A DNA stretch of 7,159 nucleotides from Nitriliruptoraceae bacterium (GTDB lineage: Bacteria > Actinomycetota > Nitriliruptoria > Nitriliruptorales > Nitriliruptoraceae). The notes beneath the pieces were generated by a model. That model was not told the origin of the DNA. It saw only the letters and a program-made list of their open reading frames with translations, and searched no databases. The position numbers were made by a program, and so were the translations under genes. Shown in pieces: positions 1-4,925 of this stretch. The DNA lies in assembly GCA_007121975.1 (NCBI GenBank), contig SKJO01000198.1, positions 1 through 7,159 of the forward strand, in the 5' to 3' direction. Positions within the stretch are counted from its first letter, which is position 1. The number at the start of each line of letters is the position of its first letter.

Positions 1-223
1 CACCCGACAGGTCGACGCCGCAGGCCTGCCCCGCATCGGCGTCCACGGGCTGCGCCACACCTGGGCGACCCTCGCGCTCCGCGCCGGCGTGCCCATCAAG
101 GTCGTCTCACAGCGCATCGGCCATGCCGACCCCGCCGTGACCATGCAGGTCTACGCCCACGCCCTCGAAGGCGACGACGCCACCGCCGCCGAGACCACCG
201 CCACCGCCATCTTCGGAGACTGA
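1..223 (+). CDS. Tyrosine recombinase/integrase, C-terminal fragment (5' end outside window)
   Basis: Site-specific recombinase of the tyrosine (phage integrase) family, which would cut and rejoin att sites to insert or excise a mobile element. Only the last 73 codons are visible, read in frame from base 2; the gene enters from the left edge. Counting visible residues, the box II motif HGLRHT lies at 15-20 (His15 and Arg18 match the HxxR catalytic pair), the box II histidine equivalent IGH at 39-41, and the nucleophile tyrosine in VYAH at Tyr51. This spacing is normal for the family, so the catalytic end looks intact, with a short Ala/Thr-rich tail ending in FGD. Its 3' end points at the 3' end of tRNA-Leu(CAG) about 500 bases away, the layout of actinobacterial integrative elements and prophages. 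Family assignment is firm; whether the full gene is intact cannot be seen. Confidence 0.9.
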   Translation, partial: TRQVDAAGLPRIGVHGLRHTWATLALRAGVPIKVVSQRIGHADPAVTMQVYAHALEGDDATAAETTATAIFGD

Positions 224-230
224 TGAATAC
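208..230 (+). repeat. 23-bp near-direct repeat, copy 1 (integrase 3' end)
   Basis: This segment covers the last integrase codons (Ile-Phe-Gly-Asp), its TGA stop and the next seven bases. It matches 549-571 at 21 of 23 positions, the differences being T221/G562 and T228/C569. The offset between copies is 341 bases. Confidence 0.75.
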
Positions 231-548
231 TGCCGCAGCGGCCTTGGCCTCGACACCTTCCGTGTCGGTACTAGCAGCCCGCAGCAGCTCAATGGCGGCT
301 GCGATCTCGTCGTCCCATGGCGCCGGTCCTGCATCGTGCCAAGACAACTGCGAAAGGCCACATGCACTGCGAAGGCGTCCGCGCTTTCTCAGCTTGGCTT
401 TCCCAGTTCCGTGCACAGCGACGGACCGCCCTGAACGGTCTCGAGGACAGAGGGCAGCTGACCGGAGCCGACGATGCTCGCGGGTCGAAGCCTCGGGTGG
501 CTCCGAGGCCCGAGCTCCACACGTCATCGAGCAGCAGCGCCAGCCGAT

Positions 549-571
549 CATCTTCGGAGACGGATGAACAC
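549..571 (+). repeat. 23-bp near-direct repeat, copy 2
   Basis: Second copy of the integrase 3'-end sequence (21/23 identical to 208-230). In its local frame it reads Ile-Ile-Phe-Gly-Asp-Gly-stop, close to the integrase ending Ala-Ile-Phe-Gly-Asp-stop. Just upstream there is weaker resemblance to the integrase tail (GAG followed by CAG/CGC-type codons), so the duplication may be longer but diverged. Confidence 0.7.
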
Positions 572-605
572 CCACCGGCACCGCACCAGACCCGCAGGAA
601 CGCGA

Positions 606-640
606 TGTCACGACCCCTACTGGTGTCAAGATGGTGTCAC
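606..640 (+). repeat. Three TGTCA direct repeats, candidate integrase or Xis binding sites
   Basis: TGTCA occurs at 606-610, 624-628 and 635-639, in contexts ATGTCACG, GGTGTCAAG and GGTGTCACG; the last two share ATGG/CTGG plus TGTCA. Short direct repeats flanking the core att site serve as arm-type integrase or excisionase sites in the lambda-type recombinase family. Location between integrase and tRNA 3' end fits, but the function is inferred only. Confidence 0.35.
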
Positions 641-641
641 G

Positions 642-694
642 GACGCAGAAACGCCCCCGCTGGGAAGCGGAGGCGTTCGAGCGATTCCTGCGTC
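642..694 (-). terminator. Nested hairpin downstream of tRNA-Leu, probable terminator
   Basis: Inner stem: AACGCC (650-655) pairs with GGCGTT (672-677), one C-A mismatch (656/671), then CCGC (657-660) pairs with GCGG (667-670) around a 6-base loop. Outer arms GACGCAG (642-648) and CTGCGTC (688-694) are also exactly complementary. Read on the minus strand, the inner hairpin ends in GGCGTTTCTG, a short T-rich tail, so it could terminate the tRNA-Leu transcript. On the plus strand no T tract follows. The tail is weak for a canonical intrinsic terminator. Confidence 0.5.
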
Positions 695-721
695 TACGGG
701 CCGCTACACCGGCCTACGACG

Positions 722-770
722 TGGTGGGCGAGGGGGGACTTGAACCCCCATGTCCATAAGGACACACGGA
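722..770 (-). other. Presumed attachment site in the 3' half of tRNA-Leu
   Basis: Integrative elements of the tyrosine-recombinase class commonly use the anticodon-loop-to-CCA half of a tRNA gene as att core and restore the tRNA upon insertion. The integrase fragment and TGTCA repeats lie on the 3' side of this tRNA, so the core should lie in this interval. No second copy is inside the window, so the core limits cannot be drawn. Confidence 0.35.
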
Positions 771-808
771 CCTGAACCGTGCGCGTCTGCCAATTCCGCC
801 ACCCGCCC
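722..808 (-). tRNA. leuT: tRNA-Leu (anticodon CAG)
   Basis: On the minus strand a complete class II tRNA folds by eye. The acceptor stem is GGGCGGG with CTCGCCC (one G-T pair). The D arm has GCG/CGC with an AATTGGCAGA-type loop. The anticodon stem CACGG/CCGTG carries loop TTCAGGT, giving anticodon CAG (genomic 772-774) with G37. The variable arm TGTCC-TTAT-GGACA is long, as in leucine tRNAs. The T arm is GGGGG-TTCAAGT-CCCCC. Discriminator A (725) and an encoded CCA (722-724) complete it, 87 bases in all. It reads CUG, plainly the commonest leucine codon in the neighbouring genes. The symbol is by analogy with M. tuberculosis leuT, which I recall lies beside fhaA. The gene is intact although an element seems to be inserted at its 3' end. 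Confidence 0.96.
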
Positions 809-821
809 GGGGTGCCGAGGA

Positions 822-851
822 AGCATACCAACGCACTCGCCACCTCGACAA
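822..851 (-). promoter_or_regulatory. Probable sigma70-type promoter of tRNA-Leu
   Basis: On the minus strand, TTGTCG (846-851; four of six matches to TTGACA) is followed by an 18-base spacer and TATGCT (822-827; four of six to TATAAT, fits actinobacterial TAnnnT). The expected transcription start is near 815, about seven bases before the mature 5' end at 808, a normal leader for a tRNA. Confidence 0.6.
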
Positions 852-867
852 CGTGGGCATTCCCACG
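852..867. repeat. Small perfect inverted repeat in the tRNA-fhaA divergent region
   Basis: CGTGGG (852-857) and CCCACG (862-867) are exact complements separated by CATT. It lies immediately upstream of the tRNA -35 box and between the two divergent units, so it could be an operator or simply chance. No regulator is encoded nearby. Confidence 0.35.
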
Positions 868-917
868 GCACGTCACCAACTCGACCAACGTACGGGCCGG
901 CCACGACCCCCCTCCGC

Positions 918-923
918 TACGCT
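918..923 (+). promoter_or_regulatory. Weak candidate -10 box for the fhaA operon
   Basis: TACGCT fits the actinobacterial TAnnnT -10 pattern and is the best plus-strand candidate in the 221-base tRNA-fhaA gap. No convincing -35 lies 16-19 bases upstream, which is not unusual in high-GC actinobacteria. It would give a leader of about 100 bases before fhaA. Confidence 0.25.
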
Positions 924-1029
924 CGTGGCTCCGTCAGACGGTTGCACGGAGCCGACGCGCGACGCCAATCACACCGACTGGTCACCCGACCGACCCGGCC
1001 GTGCCGAACCCACCTGACCCCGACTCCGG

Positions 1030-1830
1030 ATGGCAGCACCGATGCGCGCGTTGCAGCACTTCGAGCGGCGGCTCGAGGGAGCCGTCGAAGGGTTCTTCGC
1101 CCGCGCCTTCCGCTCCGGTCTGCAGCCCATCGAGCTGGCCAAAGGCGTGCAGCGCTACGCCGAGGACCATCAGCACGTCACCTCCGACGGGGTCGTGGTC
1201 CCCAACGTCTTCCGCGCCCAGGTTGCCACCAAGGACTACGAGCGGCTCTCGACCTTCGGCGAGTCCCTGCCCCGCGAGCTCGCGCAGGTGGTGGTCACCA
1301 CCGCAGCGGACCGCGGCTGGCAGCTGCGCGGACCGGTCAAGGTCCGCGTCGAGCCCAGCGACAAGGTCAAGGTCGGTCGCTACACGCTGACCGCCCGCGT
1401 CGAGGTGGTGGACCTCACCGGCCGCGACGCCCCCGAGCCGGCCCGCGCCACCTCGCCGCCGTACACGAGCGATGCTCACGTCCACGGTTCGGCGACCACG
1501 GGCGGCGCCGCCCCGGGCAGCGCCGCTCGGCCCGCAACGGGTGGGCTGGCCGTGCGGGTGCTCAGCGGGCCCGCGACCGGAACGACGGTGACCATCACCG
1601 GCAACCGGGTTACGCTCGGCCGGATGTCGTCGTGCGACGTCACCGTGGCCGACTCGACGGTGTCGCGGGAGCATGCGGCGCTGGTGCGCCGCGGGGACCG
1701 GTGGTGGATCGTGGATCTCGGCTCGACCAACGGTACGACGGTCAACGGGGTGCGCGCCGCCGAGCAGCCGGTCGGTCCCGGAGACCGCATCGTGCTCGGG
1801 GATGCGGCCGTTGAGCTCGTGGGGGCCTGA
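1030..1830 (+). CDS. fhaA: FhaA: DUF3662 and FHA domain phosphothreonine-binding protein
   Basis: Cytosolic adaptor that reads threonine-phosphorylated partners of the PknB kinase system; in mycobacteria FhaA is a PknB substrate and binds the phosphorylated pseudokinase domain of MviN/MurJ, tuning peptidoglycan precursor export. The 266 residues start with the typical FhaA N-terminal domain (DUF3662, about 5-125; opening HFERRLEGAVEG near residue 9). A linker rich in Ala/Gly/Pro/Thr (about 130-170) follows, then a C-terminal FHA domain. FHA signature residues are present: Gly197-Arg198, Ser212 and His215 (SREH), and STNG with Asn234. The protein is about half the length of M. tuberculosis FhaA (527 aa), the difference being the linker. 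ATG 1030 is the first start; ATG 1042 is an alternative and neither has a strong Shine-Dalgarno. First gene of the operon; fhaB follows after one base. Confidence 0.93.
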   Translation: MAAPMRALQHFERRLEGAVEGFFARAFRSGLQPIELAKGVQRYAEDHQHVTSDGVVVPNVFRAQVATKDYERLSTFGESLPRELAQVVVTTAADRGWQLRGPVKVRVEPSDKVKVGRYTLTARVEVVDLTGRDAPEPARATSPPYTSDAHVHGSATTGGAAPGSAARPATGGLAVRVLSGPATGTTVTITGNRVTLGRMSSCDVTVADSTVSREHAALVRRGDRWWIVDLGSTNGTTVNGVRAAEQPVGPGDRIVLGDAAVELVGA

Positions 1831-1831
1831 G

Positions 1832-2302
1832 GTGCCGATCGCGCTGCTGACGCTGCTGAAGTTCGGGCTGCTGGCACTGCTGTACCTGTTCGTCGCGTTC
1901 GCGCTGCGCAGCATGCTCGTCGACCTCTACGGCCCGCGTCGACGCAACCGGCCACCACCACGTCCGGCGGTGGCCACGCCGGTCGCGGGCCCGGTCCGAC
2001 GATCGCGCAAGCTGCCCAGCGAACTGGTCGTCCATGCCCTGTCCGCGCCCCCGAAGGTGGTGCGGCTGGCCGGACGAAGCGTGGTCCTCGGCCGGGCGGG
2101 CGGTGTGGACGTACCGATCGACGACGTCTATGTCTCCGACGAGCACGCCGAGGTGCTGCCCGACGACGGCGGCTGGTCGGTGCGTGACCTCGGCTCGACC
2201 AACGGCACCTTCCTCAACGACGCCAAGGTGACCCGACCCACCCCGCTGGCCGCCGGCGACCAACTGCGCGTTGGCAAGACCCGCATCGAGGTTCGCCGAT
2301 GA
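1832..2302 (+). CDS. fhaB: FhaB: membrane-anchored FHA domain protein
   Basis: Second phosphothreonine reader of the operon. The 156-residue protein begins with one hydrophobic helix (about 5-25: LLTLLKFGLLALLYLFVAF), then a basic Arg/Pro-rich juxtamembrane stretch (about 34-60), and ends in an FHA domain. Visible FHA residues are Gly87-Arg88, Ser102 and His105 (SDEH), and LGSTNGT with Ser122 and Asn124. Length and layout match M. tuberculosis FhaB (155 aa), which is tied to division and growth-pole complexes and is phosphorylated by the operon kinases. The GTG start at 1832 was chosen because it lies one base after the fhaA stop, has GGGGG six bases upstream (1821-1825), and gives the family N-terminus. 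The frame stays open further upstream inside fhaA, but that part is antiphase reading of fhaA. Confidence 0.93.
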   Translation: MPIALLTLLKFGLLALLYLFVAFALRSMLVDLYGPRRRNRPPPRPAVATPVAGPVRRSRKLPSELVVHALSAPPKVVRLAGRSVVLGRAGGVDVPIDDVYVSDEHAEVLPDDGGWSVRDLGSTNGTFLNDAKVTRPTPLAAGDQLRVGKTRIEVRR

Positions 2303-3579
2303 AACGCATCCTCGCCGCGGGCGACACCCACGTCGGCCAGGTCCGAGACGGCAACGAAGACTCCTTCGTGGTCGCCGACAGCGTCTTCGCCGTCGCGGAC
2401 GGCATGGGCGGCCACCTCGCCGGCGAGGTGGCGTCCGAGGCGGCCTTGGAGCCGGTGCGCGCGCTCGACGGACGGGTCTTCCCTGACGCGGACGCGGCCA
2501 TCGCCGCCCTGCGCGATGCGGTCGTCACCGCAAACCGCACCGTGTCGGGCATGGCCCACGACGAACCCACCTACCGCGGGATGGGGACCACGTTGACCGC
2601 AGCCCTGCTCGAGGGCCGTCGGCTGCACCTCGCGCATGTCGGGGACTCCCGCGCCTACCTGCTGCGCGACGGTCGGCTGCGCCAACTCACCGCCGACCAC
2701 ACGCTCGTGCAGCACCTCGTCGACGAGGGGCAGATCAGCCGCGAGCAGGCCGCGACCCATCCGCAGCGCTCGGTCATCACCCGGGCGATCGGTGTCGGCC
2801 CCGACATCGACGTCGACACGATCTCGCTCGACCTCGCCGCCCACGACGTGCTGCTGCTGTGCTCGGACGGCCTGACCGGCGTGGTCGACGACGATGAGCT
2901 CGCCGAAGAGCTCTCCAGCGCCGACGAGCCCGAAGCGGTGGTGGCCCGGCTCATCGAGCGCGCGAATGCGGGCGGCGGGCCCGACAACATCACCGTGGTG
3001 GTGCTGCGCTACGACCCCGATGCGGCGAGCGGGGACGGCGAGTCCGCCCGCCGGGCGCATCCGACGATCACGATCAGCTCGCGGGTCGACCGTGACGACA
3101 CCGACTGGGCGGGCCGGCTCGGATCGGTCGGAACGCCGGGGCTCGACGGCGTCGAACCGGAGGGGGAGCGCGGCACGGTCAAGGCCGCCCGGGCGATGCG
3201 GCGCCTGACCGCCGCGCTGATCGGGTTCGCGGTGCTGGTCGCGATCGCCGCCGGAGTCGGCGCGTTCCTGCTGTCGCAGCAGTACTTCGTCGGGCTCGAC
3301 GGTGAGCAGCTCGTTGTCTACCGGGGCGTGGACACCTCGGTCGGTCCGGTGCAGCTGTCGTGGATCGTGGAACGCTCCCAGGTGACGGTCGACGAGGTGC
3401 AGGACTGGTACGTGCCGACCCTCCAGAGCGGGGTGCCGGCCATCAACCTCGCCGACGCCCGGCGGATCATCGACAACGCCCCGCTCAGCGCGCTCGAACC
3501 CGAAGACGACGAACCCGAGGACGACGAACCCGAGGACGACGAACCAGAGGACGACGAACCCGGGGACCTTGCCGGGTGA
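2299..3579 (+). CDS. pstP: PstP: membrane PP2C-type Ser/Thr protein phosphatase
   Basis: Metal-dependent (Mn/Mg) PP2C phosphatase that removes phosphates from PknB-type kinases and their substrates at the inner face of the membrane. The catalytic domain spans about residues 5-237. Metal-site motifs are all present: RDGNEDS (Glu20, Asp21), ADGMGG (Asp34, Gly35), GDSRAYL (Asp116), CSDGL (Asp190) and GPDN (Asp229, Asn230). A charged juxtamembrane region (about 238-300), a single membrane helix (about 303-325) and a short outside domain with RGVDTSVGPVQLS and DARRIID follow. The tail is four EPEDD repeats plus a decayed fifth. At 426 aa it is shorter than M. tuberculosis PstP (514 aa), mainly outside the membrane. 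ATG 2299 overlaps the fhaB stop (ATGA), with GAGG seven bases upstream; the stop overlaps the rodA GTG. Confidence 0.96.
   Translation: MKRILAAGDTHVGQVRDGNEDSFVVADSVFAVADGMGGHLAGEVASEAALEPVRALDGRVFPDADAAIAALRDAVVTANRTVSGMAHDEPTYRGMGTTLTAALLEGRRLHLAHVGDSRAYLLRDGRLRQLTADHTLVQHLVDEGQISREQAATHPQRSVITRAIGVGPDIDVDTISLDLAAHDVLLLCSDGLTGVVDDDELAEELSSADEPEAVVARLIERANAGGGPDNITVVVLRYDPDAASGDGESARRAHPTITISSRVDRDDTDWAGRLGSVGTPGLDGVEPEGERGTVKAARAMRRLTAALIGFAVLVAIAAGVGAFLLSQQYFVGLDGEQLVVYRGVDTSVGPVQLSWIVERSQVTVDEVQDWYVPTLQSGVPAINLADARRIIDNAPLSALEPEDDEPEDDEPEDDEPEDDEPGDLAG
3496..3570 (+). repeat. 15-bp tandem repeat encoding EPEDD in the PstP tail
   Basis: Four consecutive 15-base units (3496, 3511, 3526, 3541) differ by only one or two bases and each encode Glu-Pro-Glu-Asp-Asp; a fifth unit at 3556-3570 is degenerate (Glu-Pro-Gly-Asp-Leu). 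The array makes up almost all of the last 27 residues of PstP and ends six bases before the rodA start. Near-identity at the DNA level suggests recent slippage expansion in frame. Confidence 0.85.
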
Positions 3580-4925
3580 GCGCGAACGCGGCGACGTCGC
3601 GGGCTGCCGCCCGTCCACGGGGCCGGGAGGCGCGGCTACTGGTGTTCGCGGTGGTCCTGACCGTCGGTGCGGGGCTGCTGCTGGGATGGTCGCGGCAGCC
3701 GGGTCTGTCCGCGACCGCACTGGTGACCGGGGTGGCGCTGGCCGCGATCGCGCTGGTTGCGCACCTCACGGTGCGCACCGGTGCCCCGTATGCCGACCCG
3801 GTGCTGCTGCCGGTCGTGATGCTGCTCAACGGGCTCGGGTTGGTCTTCGTGCACCGGGTGGACCTGGCCACGGGCAGCGAGCTGGCCCCTACCCAGACGG
3901 TGTGGACCGCGGTGTCGGTCGGCGGAATGTGCGCGGTACTGCTGTTCCTGCGCGACGTGCGCAGCCTCGGGCGCTACCAGTACACGTTCGGGTTTGCGAC
4001 CATCGGGCTGCTGCTGCTGCCGCTGGTGCCGGGCATCACCGCCGGGATCATCAACGGCGCGCAGCTGTGGATCGACGTGTTTGGGATGCGCTTCCAGCCG
4101 GGCGAGGTCGCGAAGATCACCATGATGGTGTTCCTGGCCGGCTACCTCGAGCGCAAGCGGGCGCTGCTGTCGGTCGCCAACCAGCGCATCGGTCCCCTGC
4201 TGCTGCCGGCGCCCCGTCACCTCGCTCCGGTTCTGCTGGCCACCGCCATGGCGCTGGTGATCCTTGCCGGCCTGCGCGACCTCGGATCGGCGCTGCTGTT
4301 CTTCGGGGCGTTCCTCGCGATGCTGTACGTGGCCACCGGGCGGCTTGCCTACCCCGCCATCGGAGGCGTCGCCTTCGCGGTCGGCGCCACCATCGCCTAC
4401 CAGCTGTTCGGGCACGTGCGGGTCCGGGTCGCGATCTGGCTCGACCCCTGGAGCCGGGTCACCGACGAGGGCTACCAGCTCGCCCAGAGCCTGTTCGCCC
4501 TGGGCACGGGAGGGCTGACCGGCACCGGGCTCGGCTTCGGACGCCCACAGGACGTGCCGTTCTCCGCAACCGACGCGATCTTCGTGGTCATCGGGGAGGA
4601 ACTCGGCCTGCTCGGCTCCAGTGCGCTGCTGCTGCTGTACCTGGTGGTGGTCGTCCGGGGCTACAAGATCGCGCTGACCGCCCGCGACGAGTTCTCCACG
4701 CTGCTGACCACCGGACTGACCACGATCCTGGCGCTGCAGACCTTCGTGATCATCGGCGGGCTGACCCGGCTGGTGCCCCTGACCGGCATCACGCTGCCGT
4801 TCGTGTCCTACGGCGGGTCGTCGCTGCTGACCAACTACCTCATCGTCGGTCTGCTGCTGCGCGTCAGCGACGACTCGCGCCGGGCCGTGCTCGCAGGTCC
4901 ACGCCAACGTCGAGGTGGCACGTGA
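3576..4925 (+). CDS. rodA: RodA: SEDS-family peptidoglycan glycosyltransferase
   Basis: Integral membrane polymerase of the SEDS (FtsW/RodA/SpoVE) family that joins lipid II into glycan strands for elongation, working with the class B PBP encoded next. The 449-residue protein has a basic N-terminal tail (about 1-18) and about ten or more hydrophobic helices. Family motifs are visible: FQPGEVAK (Gln174-Lys180), LRDLGSALLF (Asp235), GYQLAQSLFALGTGGLTGTG, FSATDAIFVVIGEELG with the expected catalytic aspartate at Asp333, and the C-terminal LPFVSYGGSSLL (Tyr412). GTG 3576 is preferred because it overlaps the pstP stop (GTGA); the frame is open further upstream only as antiphase reading of pstP. 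RodA rather than FtsW is called from the operon position; FtsW proper normally sits in the division and cell-wall cluster. Confidence 0.93.
   Translation: MSANAATSRAAARPRGREARLLVFAVVLTVGAGLLLGWSRQPGLSATALVTGVALAAIALVAHLTVRTGAPYADPVLLPVVMLLNGLGLVFVHRVDLATGSELAPTQTVWTAVSVGGMCAVLLFLRDVRSLGRYQYTFGFATIGLLLLPLVPGITAGIINGAQLWIDVFGMRFQPGEVAKITMMVFLAGYLERKRALLSVANQRIGPLLLPAPRHLAPVLLATAMALVILAGLRDLGSALLFFGAFLAMLYVATGRLAYPAIGGVAFAVGATIAYQLFGHVRVRVAIWLDPWSRVTDEGYQLAQSLFALGTGGLTGTGLGFGRPQDVPFSATDAIFVVIGEELGLLGSSALLLLYLVVVVRGYKIALTARDEFSTLLTTGLTTILALQTFVIIGGLTRLVPLTGITLPFVSYGGSSLLTNYLIVGLLLRVSDDSRRAVLAGPRQRRGGT

Larger units (their letters stand above)
224..641. other. Gene-poor stretch between integrase and tRNA; possible degraded gene on the minus strand
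   Basis: No reading frame here is convincing. Plus-strand frames starting at 223 (ATG overlapping the integrase TGA) and 317 give low-complexity Ser/Arg/Ala-rich translations, and the second runs into the tRNA. On the minus strand, between about 365 and 228, one frame reads like real protein: it contains LSWHDAGPAPWDDE followed by IAAAIELLRAAS and then TEGVEAKAAAAVF, a mixed-charge helical composition. Its third positions are visibly less G/C-biased than the operon genes. It then runs antisense into the integrase without a stop, and no good start or ribosome binding site is visible upstream. This may be a remnant of a transferred gene, or chance. Confidence 0.25.
1..721. mobile_element. Terminal part of an integrated element abutting tRNA-Leu
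   Basis: Inferred from an integrase gene whose 3' end faces the 3' end of a tRNA gene, intervening DNA without normal host-like genes, direct repeats near the boundary, and an abrupt change to a dense housekeeping operon on the other side of the tRNA. Integrase-next-to-att is the usual layout of AICE elements such as pSAM2 and of many actinophages. The right limit is set at the tRNA CCA end; the left limit and the second att copy are outside the window. Element type (AICE, prophage or remnant) cannot be decided. Confidence 0.55.

Noticed and set aside
317..775. 152-codon plus-strand frame between integrase and tRNA
   Set aside because: It reads through the terminator and into the complement of tRNA-Leu, where its ending (WARGDLNPH) is a well-known false-protein signature of tRNA antisense; no ribosome site or domain was seen.
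750..1814. 354-codon plus-strand frame overlapping the tRNA and fhaA
   Set aside because: Arg-rich out-of-phase reading of fhaA with no recognisable domain.
1717..2205. Shared DNA around LGSTNG in fhaA and fhaB as a possible repeat
   Set aside because: Seventeen identical bases encode the conserved FHA motif in both genes; protein conservation plus shared codon bias explains it.
2128..3720. 530-codon open frame on the minus strand across pstP
   Set aside because: Composition is His/Arg/Gly/Val-rich antisense reading of a clear PP2C gene in GC-rich DNA; its repeated FVVLG stretch is just the complement of the EPEDD repeat.
4011..4640. CTG runs in rodA as trinucleotide repeats
   Set aside because: They are leucine clusters in membrane helices using the preferred codon, not an expanded repeat array.
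3636..4907. 423-codon minus-strand frame across rodA
   Set aside because: Gln/His/Arg-rich translation without any family pattern; it is the antisense of a well-conserved SEDS gene.
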